A stretch of DNA of 64,000 nucleotides from Actinomycetota bacterium (GTDB lineage Bacteria > Actinomycetota > Thermoleophilia > Gaiellales > F1-60-MAGs149). A program made the translations under genes and the position numbers. The notes beneath the pieces were generated by a model, which was not told where the DNA came from, searched no databases, and saw only the letters and a list, made by a program, of their open reading frames with translations. The DNA lies in the NCBI GenBank assembly GCA_026392355.1, contig JAPLCF010000029.1, positions 124,001-188,000 on the forward strand, read 5' to 3'. The stretch's first letter is position 1; every line of letters begins with the position of its first letter. Below, piece by piece: positions 28,648 to 39,559 of this stretch.

Positions 28648-29778
28648 CTAGATGCTCGGGTCGACCCCGTCGATCAGATCACTGAGATGCGTGTACGGCA
28701 GACCGTGGCTCTCCGCGACCGGCTGGTTCGTGACCTTACCGGCCATCACGTTGACGCCGCGGGCCAGCGGCTTCGAGAAACGCATCGCGTCCTCGAGACC
28801 CCTGTTGGCGAGTAGCTCGGCGTACGGCAGCGTCACGTTGGTGAGGCCGCGCGTCGACGTGATCGGCACGGCGCCCGGCATGTTCGCCACGCAGTAGTGC
28901 ACGACGCCATCGACGACGTACGTCGGGTCCGAGTGCGTGGTCGGCTTCGAGGTCTCGAAGCAGCCACCCTGGTCGATCGCAACGTCGACGAGGACGGAGC
29001 CCTCTTTCATTCCGCTGAGCATGTCCTTGGTAACCAGGCGCGGTGCGCGAGCACCAGCGACGAGGACGGCGCCAATCACCATGTCGGCGTTCGAGATCGC
29101 CTCCTCCACCATCTGCTGGTTCGAGATCTCGAGTGTGATGCGGCCGTCCATCATGTTCTCGAGCTCGCGCATACGGTCGACGGAGCGCTCCAGCACCCAG
29201 ACGTCGGCCTGCATGCCAACGGCGATCATGGCGGCGTTGTAGCCGACGATGCCGCCGCCGAGCACGACAACCTTGGCCGGCGCAACACCCGGCAGGCCGG
29301 CGAGCAGAATGCCGCGGCCACCCTTGGGCTTCTCGAGGCAGTGCGCACCCATCTGCGGTGCCAGGCGGCCGGCAACCTCGCTCATCGGAGCGAGCAGCGG
29401 CAGCTTGCGATCATCGGTTTCGACGGTCTCGTACGCGATGCACGTCGCGCCAGTGTTGATCAGCGCCTTCGTGAGCGCCTCATCGGGCGCGAGGTGCAGG
29501 TACGTGAAGAGGATCTGTCCCTCGCGGATGCGCGAGTACTCCGGCTCGAGCGGCTCCTTCACCTTCATCACCATGTCGCACGTCGCCCAGGTGTCCTCGC
29601 AGGAGGCGATCGTGGCACCAGCGGCGACGTAGGCCTCATCGGCAAAGGAGCTACCGACGCCAGCGGTCGTCTCGACGACGACGTCGTGGCCGTGGCCGAC
29701 GAGCTCGCGGGCACCCGCAGGCGTCAGCGCAACGCGGTACTCGTCCTTCTTGATCTCCTTGACGACACCTACGCGCAT
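28648..29778 (-). CDS. ald: alanine dehydrogenase
   Basis: MRVGVVKEIKKDEYRVALTPAGARELVGHGHDVVVE...APMSEVAGRLAPQMGAHCLEKPKGGRGILLAGLPGVAPAKVVVLGGGIVG. Confidence 0.97.
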   Translation of the reverse strand: MRVGVVKEIKKDEYRVALTPAGARELVGHGHDVVVETTAGVGSSFADEAYVAAGATIASCEDTWATCDMVMKVKEPLEPEYSRIREGQILFTYLHLAPDEALTKALINTGATCIAYETVETDDRKLPLLAPMSEVAGRLAPQMGAHCLEKPKGGRGILLAGLPGVAPAKVVVLGGGIVGYNAAMIAVGMQADVWVLERSVDRMRELENMMDGRITLEISNQQMVEEAISNADMVIGAVLVAGARAPRLVTKDMLSGMKEGSVLVDVAIDQGGCFETSKPTTHSDPTYVVDGVVHYCVANMPGAVPITSTRGLTNVTLPYAELLANRGLEDAMRFSKPLARGVNVMAGKVTNQPVAESHGLPYTHLSDLIDGVDPSI

Positions 29779-29869
29779 GCGACACCTCCGGGGCTCTACA
29801 AACCTTCAGGGAACAGGCGGATCCTAGCGCTCAGACATGCGGAAAACCGCACTCCGTCCCACAGGATGG

Positions 29870-30976
29870 TTATGCAGCAGCGGCGCGGATCAGTTCGACG
29901 GTCATGCGCGAGAGATCTTCCACGTGCGCGACCTTGATCCGCTCGTCCGGTGTGTGGATCGCCTCCATGCCGCTGGCCAAGTTGAGGCACTGCAGTCCGC
30001 GCTCGTTGAACAGGTGCGCGTCAGCACCACCGCCGGTTTCGATCTCGCGTGGCGTTAGCCCAGCAGCCGTGAGGCCCGTGCGTGCAAGTTGCACGACGAG
30101 ATCGTCGTTCGTGAAGGCGTAGGCGGTGTACTCGCGGGTCTGTGCGATCTCGACGGAGCAGCCAGTCTCGGCCGCAGCCGCGTTTGCCGCGTCGACGATC
30201 TCCTGGGCGAGCACCACGACCTCTGCATCAACGAGGCTGCGCACCTCCAACTGCACGCTGCACCGATCGGGCACGACGTTGCGCTGGGTGCCACCGTCGA
30301 TCACGCCCACGCTGCGCGACGCGCCAGGCGCAAGACGCCCCATGCTGAGACGCGACAAGGCGATCGCGGCGGCGTGAATCGCATTGCGCCCGTCTTCTGG
30401 CGCGATGCCGGCGTGGGCAGACTTACCGCGGAACTCGAGATCGAGCGTGATCTGGCTCGACGCGCGCATCGTCATCGCGCCCGGGTCGCCGTCGACGTCG
30501 TAGACGTAGCCGACGGTCGCCTCGAGCTGGCTCGTATCGAACGCCTTGGCGCCGATCAGTCCGATCTCCTCTTGCACGGTGATGACGAGCTCGATCCCCG
30601 CGTGCGGAATGCCTTCGCGGACCACGCGGCGGACGCCGTCGATGATCCCCGCGACCGACGCCTTGTTGTCGGCGCCGAGGATCGTGGGATGCGCGTTGAC
30701 CACGTACTCGCCTTCGATCACGGGGTCGATCGGTGCCGTCATCGGCACGGTGTCGACGTGCGCGTTGAAGAACAGCGGCGTGCCGGGCGCGGTCGCGGGG
30801 ATGCGGGCGTAGAGGTTGCCGGCATCGCCGTTGATCTTTGGCCCCGCATCGTCCTCGACGGACTCCACGCCAAACGACGCCAGCACGTCTCGCACCATGT
30901 CGACTGCCGCGCGCTCCTTGCCCGGCGGCGTGGGTAGACGGGCGAGCTCGAGAAACAGGTCGAGCGCGGTGTCCAA
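29870..30976 (-). CDS. M20-family peptidase (PepT-like tripeptidase)
   Basis: FFNAHVDTVPMTAPIDPVIEGEYVVNAHPTILGADNKASVAGIIDGVRR...ITVQEEIGLIGAKAFD; start likely TTG near 30976, overlapping the pyrG end. Confidence 0.88.
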   Translation of the reverse strand: MDTALDLFLELARLPTPPGKERAAVDMVRDVLASFGVESVEDDAGPKINGDAGNLYARIPATAPGTPLFFNAHVDTVPMTAPIDPVIEGEYVVNAHPTILGADNKASVAGIIDGVRRVVREGIPHAGIELVITVQEEIGLIGAKAFDTSQLEATVGYVYDVDGDPGAMTMRASSQITLDLEFRGKSAHAGIAPEDGRNAIHAAAIALSRLSMGRLAPGASRSVGVIDGGTQRNVVPDRCSVQLEVRSLVDAEVVVLAQEIVDAANAAAAETGCSVEIAQTREYTAYAFTNDDLVVQLARTGLTAAGLTPREIETGGGADAHLFNERGLQCLNLASGMEAIHTPDERIKVAHVEDLSRMTVELIRAAAA

Positions 30977-30978
30977 CG

Positions 30979-32697
<1,719 letters not shown>

Positions 32698-32706
32698 TCA
32701 GACGAC

Positions 32707-33375
32707 TCATGGCACGAGTGCGAGCACGCGCGCCGGAAAGCCCGAGGCGCCCACCACGGGTGGCACGCCGACGACCAGCATGGCGCCGACCGCGGGGATC
32801 AGATCGAGGCCGACGAGCCCCTCGAGCTGCCACAGCCCGGCGGGCAGGGTGCGGTGATGCACGGGAAACGTGTCGTCGCAACCGCGGTCGACCGACAGCG
32901 TGTCGATGCCGATGCCGGCGAGGCCGCGATCGACGACAAGGTCGGCGGCCTCGGCGCTGAAGCCCGGAAAGCGCATCGTGCCGACGTACCGCTCGGGATC
33001 CTCGAGATGCATGTCCCAGCCCGTCAGGGCCAGCAGCGCCTCACCCGGCATCAGCTCGCCGTGCTCGCGCTCCATCGCGCGAATGTCATCGACCGTCACG
33101 GCGTAGTCGGGATCGTCGGAGGCCTGGCCGGACACGTCGACGACACGCACCGGCACGACGAGACGTCCGGCGGCGATCTCATCCACCGTGGCGCCACCTT
33201 CCACGAAGTGCGCAGGGGCGTCGAAGTGCGTGCCGGTGTGCTCATGGACATCGATGCGGCGCGCGTAGTACCCGTCGGCCGGCACGTTGGCCTGTTCCTC
33301 GACGCGCAGCGGCGGCTCTCCAGGCCATGGAGTCGTAGCGGGCGACAAGGGCTGGGTGAGGTCAACGACACGCAC
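32707..33375 (-). CDS. cyclase family protein (kynurenine formamidase-like)
   Basis: MRVVDLTQPLSPATTPWPGEPPLRVEE...YARRIDVHEHTGTHFDAPAHFVEGGATVDEI; HxGTHxDAPxH motif. Confidence 0.92.
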   Translation of the reverse strand: MRVVDLTQPLSPATTPWPGEPPLRVEEQANVPADGYYARRIDVHEHTGTHFDAPAHFVEGGATVDEIAAGRLVVPVRVVDVSGQASDDPDYAVTVDDIRAMEREHGELMPGEALLALTGWDMHLEDPERYVGTMRFPGFSAEAADLVVDRGLAGIGIDTLSVDRGCDDTFPVHHRTLPAGLWQLEGLVGLDLIPAVGAMLVVGVPPVVGASGFPARVLALVP

Positions 33376-35042
33376 TAGGCACGCACTCGCAGCTTGCGGG
33401 CGAGCTCGAGCGCCTCGGTAGCCGAGGCATCGCCGCCGAGCATGCGTGCCAGCTCGGCATCCACGCCACCGTCATCGAGCACCTCGATCGTGGTCTCGGT
33501 CGGATCGCCAGCGACCTTGAGGACGCGGTAGTGGCAATCGGCGAGCGCCGCTATCTGCGCGAGGTGGGTGATCACGATCACCTGGGTAGAGGCAGCGAGC
33601 TCGCGGAGCTTCTGCCCCACAGCGACGGCGGTGGCACCACCGACGCCGGCGTCGACCTCGTCAAAGACCAGCGTGGGTACGGCATCGCGATCGTGAGCGG
33701 CGACGCGCAGCGCGAGTGCGACGCGCGACAGCTCGCCGCCCGATGCTGCGTCGGCGATCGGTGCAGGCTTGAGCCCCGGGTTGGGGGCCAGCAGGATGCG
33801 CACTTCGTCCGTGCCCGACACGCCGAGGTCGCGCTCGGCCAGCTCGATCTCTACCGCTGCGTCGGCCATACCGAGATCGGCGAGGTGCCCCTGCACAGCC
33901 GTCGCGAGCTTCGGCCCGAGCGCGGCGCGCGCCTTTGTGAGCGCTGCGGCGGCAGCGTCAGCAGCAGCCTGTGCCGCAGTCTCAGCAGCGCGCACGGCAT
34001 CGAGGCCACCCGCGTCGCCGCGCGCGACGGCGAGCAGACGCTCGGCCTCCTCCCCGGCCGCAATCGCCTCGTCGAGCGAGCCATGGCGCCGCACGAGATC
34101 GGTCAGGCGATCCAGCCGTGCCTCCACCTGCTCGAGGCGCGCGGGGTCGTGCTCGATGCCGTCGGCGTAGGCGTGCAGCGAGCGCGACGCCTCCTCGAGG
34201 CGAATGACGGCCTCGCGCAGCTCGTCGGCAATGGGTGCCAGTTCGGGGTCGCGGTCGGCGGCCGCACGTACCGCGCGCTCGGCCTCGCCCGTCATGCCGA
34301 GGGCGCCAGCGCCGTCGTCGGGCGACAGCAGTGCAGCGGCACCCGACGTCCCCTCAGCGAGCACGTCGGCGTAGCGCAGGCGCTGGCGCTCGACCTCGAG
34401 TTCGTCGAGCTCGCCGGCGCGCGGCTGAATCTCGGCGATGCGCTCGGCAATGCCCTCCAGCTCCGCGATGCGCCCGGCGAGCCCCGCGGCCTCCGCTTCG
34501 GCCTGCTCGCGCGCGCCGCGTGCTGCCACGAGTGCGCGCCATGCGGCGCCCATCGCCACGACCTTGGCGGCCTGCTTGTCACCACCGAAGGCATCGAGGA
34601 TCGCGCGCTGCGCAGCCGGCTTGGCCAGGCGGCGCGACTCGTGCTGCGAGACGACGCCCACCAGTCGGCCGCCCGCATCTTCGAGAGCACCACGTGTGGC
34701 GCTGCGGCCCTGTACCAGCGTGCGTCCGCGCCCATCGGCACCGAGTCGACGCGATACGAGTAGCCCATCATCGACGTCATCGATCAGCTCGCGGACGCCC
34801 TCGAACGCATCGTCACGGAGCATGTCCTCGGTAATCCGGAACGTGGCCTCAACCTCGACCTGCTCGGCGTGTGGTCCGACCAGACCGGCCTCACCTTTGG
34901 CGCCCAGCACCAGCCCAAGCGCACCCGCGAGGATGGTCTTGCCGGCACCGGTCTCGCCGGTAATCACGGTCATGCCCGGGGCGGGCTCGATCTCTGCCGA
35001 GCGGAGGACGACGAGGTTGTCTACCTGCAGCCGCTCCAGCAT
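33375..35042 (-). CDS. recN: DNA repair protein RecN
   Basis: From MLERLQVDNLVVLRSAEIEPAPGMTVITGETGAGKTILAGALGLVLG...ASGGELSRVALALRV...VFDEVDAGVGGATAVAVGQKLRELAASTQVIVITHLAQIAALAD. Confidence 0.96.
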   Translation of the reverse strand: MLERLQVDNLVVLRSAEIEPAPGMTVITGETGAGKTILAGALGLVLGAKGEAGLVGPHAEQVEVEATFRITEDMLRDDAFEGVRELIDDVDDGLLVSRRLGADGRGRTLVQGRSATRGALEDAGGRLVGVVSQHESRRLAKPAAQRAILDAFGGDKQAAKVVAMGAAWRALVAARGAREQAEAEAAGLAGRIAELEGIAERIAEIQPRAGELDELEVERQRLRYADVLAEGTSGAAALLSPDDGAGALGMTGEAERAVRAAADRDPELAPIADELREAVIRLEEASRSLHAYADGIEHDPARLEQVEARLDRLTDLVRRHGSLDEAIAAGEEAERLLAVARGDAGGLDAVRAAETAAQAAADAAAAALTKARAALGPKLATAVQGHLADLGMADAAVEIELAERDLGVSGTDEVRILLAPNPGLKPAPIADAASGGELSRVALALRVAAHDRDAVPTLVFDEVDAGVGGATAVAVGQKLRELAASTQVIVITHLAQIAALADCHYRVLKVAGDPTETTIEVLDDGGVDAELARMLGGDASATEALELARKLRVRA

Positions 35043-35044
35043 GG

Positions 35045-35884
35045 CTAATGCCCGAACTTGTCGCGGTACCGGGACAGGAATGGGCGGTCGGGCAGGATCG
35101 CGAGGCGCGCGGTCTCGGGCGCCATGCGGATCACCGCGGTCTCGCCCTTGGCGAGGTGCGCCTGGGCGTGGCCGTCGACGACGACGCGACTGCCAACGTC
35201 GCGCGTGCGCGAGACGATGCGCACCTCGTGGCCGCGACCGAGGATCAGCGGACGGCCGTCGAGCGAGTGCGGCGCGACGAACGTGACGACGACCGCGTCG
35301 ACGCCCCACTCGATGACCGAGCCACCGGCCGAGAGGTTGTAGCCCGTGGAGCCGGCGGGGGTCGAGATGAGGATGCCGTCGCAGCCGCGCTGGCCCAGGT
35401 CGACGCCGTTGACAGCCCACTCGAGGACCGCCATGCGGCCGAGCTGGTCGGCAGTGACGAGTACGTCGTTGATCGCGACGAAACGCCCGTCGGGTGTCTC
35501 CACCGAGACGGTCGGAAGGTTCACGACCTCGAGGCCGCCCTTGAGCACGTCGGGCAGGCGATCGAGCATCTCGTTAGCGCGCATCGTCGTGAGGAAGCCG
35601 AACGTGCCGTAGTTGACCCCGACGCACGCCACGGGCCGATCGATCACGCGATGCAGGGCGCGCAGCATGGTGCCGTCGCCGCCGAGCACGAGGATCAGGT
35701 CAACATCGTCTGGTCGGTCGACGCTGATCGGCTGGACATCGGGATGCTTGGCGACCTCATCCTCGCTCAGCACGAGCTCGACGCCCTTCGCCGCCAAGGC
35801 AGCAGCCAGCGCGGGCAGCGTCGCGGCCGTGACCTGCGGGTCGCCGTGCGTGACCAGCAGGATCCGCTTGACGTCAGGCGTCAT
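35045..35884 (-). CDS. nadK: NAD kinase
   Basis: MTPDVKRILLVTHGDP...LILVLGGDGTMLRALH...VNYGTFGFLTT...GCDGILISTPAGSTGYNLSAGG. Confidence 0.95.
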   Translation of the reverse strand: MTPDVKRILLVTHGDPQVTAATLPALAAALAAKGVELVLSEDEVAKHPDVQPISVDRPDDVDLILVLGGDGTMLRALHRVIDRPVACVGVNYGTFGFLTTMRANEMLDRLPDVLKGGLEVVNLPTVSVETPDGRFVAINDVLVTADQLGRMAVLEWAVNGVDLGQRGCDGILISTPAGSTGYNLSAGGSVIEWGVDAVVVTFVAPHSLDGRPLILGRGHEVRIVSRTRDVGSRVVVDGHAQAHLAKGETAVIRMAPETARLAILPDRPFLSRYRDKFGH

Positions 35885-36683
35885 CGACGGCTTGCTGGGC
35901 GATGCGCTCGGGGTCGGAGTCTGCGTCACGGGCGAGAGGATGGTCCTTGGAGACGAGGGCGAGGGGATATTCGTGATTGCCGGCGGGGCCGGGATGCCCC
36001 GAATCGCGGGCCACCAGCGGGACCGCGCCGAGGTCTGAAGCGTAGCGGGCGACTGAGGTGATCGCCTGCCGTCTGACGGCAGGGTCGCGCACGACACCAC
36101 CCTTGCCGACGTCGTCGGGCTGCGCCTCGAACTGCGGCTTGACGAGCACGATCGCCCGCCAGGGCGCACTGGCACAGGTGATTGCCGGGCCGAGGACGTG
36201 CCGCAGCGAGATGAACGACACGTCGGCGACGATCAGATTGGGGGCAAAGACGAGCGTGTCCGCCACGAGCGTGCGCGCGTTTGTGCGTTCCATGACCGTC
36301 ACGCGCGGATCTTCGCGCAGGCGATGGTCGAGCTGGCCGTAGCCGACATCGACGGCGATCACACGGGCCGCGCCACGCTGCAGCAGGCAGTCGGTGAAGC
36401 CACCGGTCGAGGCTCCGACATCGAGGACGTCGGCCCCCGTCACGTCCCAGTCGAGGAACTCGAGCATCCCGTCGAGCTTGTCGCCGGCCCGCGAGACGAA
36501 GCGCGGCCGATCGCGCACGGTCAGCTCGTGGTCGGCTGTGACCTGTTGGCCAGCGGTCTTGGCGGGCTCCCCGTCGACCGAGACGATGCCCGCGAGAATC
36601 CAGGCCTGCGCTTTGGAGCGCGACGGCGCGAGCCCGCGCGCGACGAGTGCCTGATCGAGGCGCTCCCGCCCCGCTCCCGCCAT
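35874..36683 (-). CDS. tlyA: TlyA-family rRNA (cytidine-2'-O)-methyltransferase
   Basis: RLDQALVARGLAPSRSKAQAWILAGIVSVDG...FVSRAGDKLDGMLEFLDWDVTGADVLDVGASTGGFTDCLLQRGAARVIAVDVGYGQLDHRLR. Confidence 0.95.
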   Translation of the reverse strand: MAGAGRERLDQALVARGLAPSRSKAQAWILAGIVSVDGEPAKTAGQQVTADHELTVRDRPRFVSRAGDKLDGMLEFLDWDVTGADVLDVGASTGGFTDCLLQRGAARVIAVDVGYGQLDHRLREDPRVTVMERTNARTLVADTLVFAPNLIVADVSFISLRHVLGPAITCASAPWRAIVLVKPQFEAQPDDVGKGGVVRDPAVRRQAITSVARYASDLGAVPLVARDSGHPGPAGNHEYPLALVSKDHPLARDADSDPERIAQQAVDDA

Positions 36684-37570
36684 CAGCTAGTCCGCCGGTA
36701 GATCGACTCGACGACGGCTCGCAGCGCCGTGGGGTCTCCCGGCAACACATCAACCAGTTCGAGCGAGCGCGCCCACGACTGCTCCATGCGGTCCTGCGCC
36801 TCGGCCAGCCCGAGCACGCGCACCCACGACTGGCGATCGTTGGCCTCGTCGGCACCAGCGGTCTTACCGAGTTCCTCGCTCGTCGAGGTGGCGTCGAGGA
36901 CGTCATCGACGATCTGGAAGGCCACGCCGATCTCGGCGCCAAGCGCGCGATACGCGGCCGTGGTCGCCACATCCGCACCCGCGACATGCAGGCCCATCGC
37001 GACCGCGGCCTCGAGCAGGCAGCCCGTCTTGAGCGAGCACATGCGACGCACCCACGCCTCGTCTGGCTCGGCGGTGGGATGCAGATCGAGGTACTGCCCG
37101 CGCACCATGCCGTCGGTGGCGATCGAGAGCTCGTGGACGAGCGCGAGCCGCGTCTCGGCGTCCGTCACGCGTCCCTCCGCAATCACGCGGAAGGCAAGCG
37201 CCAGCAGGCCGTCACCGACGAGAATTGCGACGTCCTCACCGAAGGCCACGTGCGTGGTCGGCATGCCGCGGCGCAGCGAATCGTTGTCGAGGGCTGGCAA
37301 GTCGTCATGGACGAGCGAGAACGTGTGGACAAGTTCGAGCGCGCACGCCGCGGGCAGCCCCGCCGCAAGATTGCCGTCGAGCGCCTCGACGGTGGCGAGC
37401 AGCAGCACCGGACGCAGGCGCTTGCCGCCGGCACCGACCGGGTAGCGCAGCGCCTCGCCAAAGCGTTGCAGCTCGCCGCGCTCGGTAATCAGCGCATCGA
37501 CGGGACCGCGCAGCGCATCCTCAACGAGGAGGCGCAGGCGCTCCAGATCAGAGGAGGTCGAGCTGTCCAT
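36683..37570 (-). CDS. polyprenyl (farnesyl/geranylgeranyl) diphosphate synthase
   Basis: MDSSTSSDLERLRLL...AGGKRLRPVLLLATVEAL...ALELVHTFSLVHDDLPALDNDSLRRGMPTTHVAFGEDVAILVGDGLLALAF...FQIVDDVLDATSTSEELGKTAGAD. Confidence 0.96.
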   Translation of the reverse strand: MDSSTSSDLERLRLLVEDALRGPVDALITERGELQRFGEALRYPVGAGGKRLRPVLLLATVEALDGNLAAGLPAACALELVHTFSLVHDDLPALDNDSLRRGMPTTHVAFGEDVAILVGDGLLALAFRVIAEGRVTDAETRLALVHELSIATDGMVRGQYLDLHPTAEPDEAWVRRMCSLKTGCLLEAAVAMGLHVAGADVATTAAYRALGAEIGVAFQIVDDVLDATSTSEELGKTAGADEANDRQSWVRVLGLAEAQDRMEQSWARSLELVDVLPGDPTALRAVVESIYRRTS

Positions 37571-37751
37571 CACCGCGTTCATCGGCGAGCGCGCGTCGAC
37601 GCCGGTCGATCTCCGCGGAGATCTCACGTGCGGTCTCCTGCAACTCCTCGAGCGCAGAGACGGCGTCGTCCGGCGAATCGACTGCGTCGAGACGCACGCG
37701 GGCGGCCTCGAGGCGGGCGACGAGCTCGTCGAAAGGGTCGACGTCAGACAT
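37548..37751 (-). CDS. xseB: exodeoxyribonuclease VII small subunit
   Basis: 67 aa MSDVDPFDELVARLEAARVRLDAVDSPDDAVSALEELQETAREISAEIDRRRRAL; XseB-like. Confidence 0.65.
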   Translation of the reverse strand: MSDVDPFDELVARLEAARVRLDAVDSPDDAVSALEELQETAREISAEIDRRRRALADERGDGQLDLL

Positions 37752-37760
37752 AGGCGGAGG

Positions 37761-38195
37761 TTACTGCCCCTTGCCGCGTGTGCGGGCGGCCGCGCTGAGG
37801 ATGCCGTTGACGAACGCGGCGGCCTCCGGCGACGCGTAGCGACGCGCAAGCGCCACGGCCTCGGCCATGGCGACGGGGGCCGGCGGATCGTCCTGGTCTA
37901 GCTCGAGCAGGCCGACGCGCAGCACGGCCCGCTCGACGGGTGCAATCCGCTCGATGCTCCACCCCTCGGCCAAGACGTCGAGCTCGCTGTCGAGACGTGC
38001 CTGGTGCTCGTGCACCCCGTCGATCAGCTGGCGCGAATAGGCGGGAAGCGGACGGTTGGCGTCGCGCTCGTGCTGGGTGACGATGTCGTCCATCGCATGG
38101 CCCGTGATGTCCTCTTGGTACAAGAGCATCACGGCGGCACGACGCGACTGACGGCGCGACGCGTCCGCGTCCTTGGTCTCCGCCTCGGCGCTCAT
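37761..38195 (-). CDS. nusB: transcription antitermination factor NusB
   Basis: ASRRQSRRAAVMLLYQEDITGHAMDDIV...RIAPVERAVLRVGLLEL...ALARRYASPEAAAFVNGILSAAAR. Confidence 0.94.
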   Translation of the reverse strand: MSAEAETKDADASRRQSRRAAVMLLYQEDITGHAMDDIVTQHERDANRPLPAYSRQLIDGVHEHQARLDSELDVLAEGWSIERIAPVERAVLRVGLLELDQDDPPAPVAMAEAVALARRYASPEAAAFVNGILSAAARTRGKGQ

Positions 38196-38197
38196 GT

Positions 38198-39559
38198 CTA
38201 TGCCTCCCCGAGCGTGGAGAACGTGTGGCCGAGCTCGTCGATGTACGTCGTCGTATAGCGGCCCGCTCGAAAGTTCGCCTCGTCGACGATCTCGCGCAGT
38301 AGCGGGATCGTCGTGGGGATGCCAACGATCTCGAACTCGTCGAGCGCTCGCGCGGAGCGCGCCAGCACCGCCGCGCGGTCGGGGCCAGAGACGATCAGCT
38401 TCGCGATCATCGAGTCGTAGAAGGGCGGCACCGTGGCGCCGTCTTCCATGAAGGTGTCGATGCGAATGCCTGGGCCAAGTGCCGGGCGGAAGCGCTCGAT
38501 GCGACCCGGCGCCGGACGGAAGCCGTGCATGGGGTCCTCGGCGTTGATGCGGAACTCGATCGCATGGCCGCGGTTCTCGGCCTCGCTCCACTGCGGCAGC
38601 GCTTCGCCACCGGCTACGAGCAGCTGGGCCTGCACGAGATCGAAGCCCGCGACGACCTCCGTCACCGGGTGCTCGACCTGGAGGCGCGTGTTCATCTCCA
38701 TGAAGTAGAACGACTGATCGTCGCCGACGAGGAACTCGATCGTGCCGGCGCCGGAGTACTTCAGCGACTCGACAGCATCGTGGGCGGCGGTCATCATCTG
38801 CTCGCGCGTGGCGGCCGACAAAAACGGCGACGGCGATTCCTCGATCAGCTTCTGATGGCGACGCTGGATCGAGCACTCGCGCTCGCCGAGGATGATGCCC
38901 CCACCCCGCCCGTCGCCCATCACCTGGATCTCGACGTGATGCGCGTCGATGACGGCCTTCTCGAGGTACATGCCTGCGTCACCAAAGGCGGCGTCGGCCT
39001 CGGCACTGGCCGCGAGAAACAGATCGCGCACCTGGCCAGGCTCGTGCACGAGTCGCATGCCCTTGCCGCCACCACCGGCCGCGGCCTTGAGCAGCACCGG
39101 GTAGCCGGCCTCCTTGGCAACCTCGGCGGCCTCGTCCGGGCCAGACAGGCGGCCGCCGGAGCCGGGCACGAGCGGCAGTCCCGCGTTGCGCATCGTGTCC
39201 TTGGCGACGGCCTTGTCGCCCATCGTCTCGATCACCTCTGCCGAGGGTCCGATCCAAATCAGGTCGTGCTCCGCGCAGGCGCGTACGAGCTCGGTGCTCT
39301 CGGACAGAAAGCCATAGCCGGGATGGATCGAATCGCAGCCCGTGCTGAGTGCCGCCGAGACGAGACGGTCGACGCGCAGGTACGACTCCGACGCCTGCGG
39401 CGGTCCGATCTGCACGGCGTGATCGGCCATGCGCACGTGCATGGCGTCCTTGTCCGCGGTCGAGTGCACCGCCACGGCCTCGATGCCGAGCTCGTGACAG
39501 GCGCGGATGATCCGAACGGCGATCTCGCCCCGGTTCGCGACGAGGCAGCGACGCAGCAT
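38198..39559 (-). CDS. accC: acetyl-CoA carboxylase biotin carboxylase subunit
   Basis: MLRRCLVANRGEIAVRIIRACHELGIEAVAVHSTADKDAMHVRMADHAVQIGPPQASESYL...AAAGGGGKGMRLV...FMEMNTRLQVEHPVTEVVAGFDLV. Confidence 0.97.
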   Translation of the reverse strand: MLRRCLVANRGEIAVRIIRACHELGIEAVAVHSTADKDAMHVRMADHAVQIGPPQASESYLRVDRLVSAALSTGCDSIHPGYGFLSESTELVRACAEHDLIWIGPSAEVIETMGDKAVAKDTMRNAGLPLVPGSGGRLSGPDEAAEVAKEAGYPVLLKAAAGGGGKGMRLVHEPGQVRDLFLAASAEADAAFGDAGMYLEKAVIDAHHVEIQVMGDGRGGGIILGERECSIQRRHQKLIEESPSPFLSAATREQMMTAAHDAVESLKYSGAGTIEFLVGDDQSFYFMEMNTRLQVEHPVTEVVAGFDLVQAQLLVAGGEALPQWSEAENRGHAIEFRINAEDPMHGFRPAPGRIERFRPALGPGIRIDTFMEDGATVPPFYDSMIAKLIVSGPDRAAVLARSARALDEFEIVGIPTTIPLLREIVDEANFRAGRYTTTYIDELGHTFSTLGEA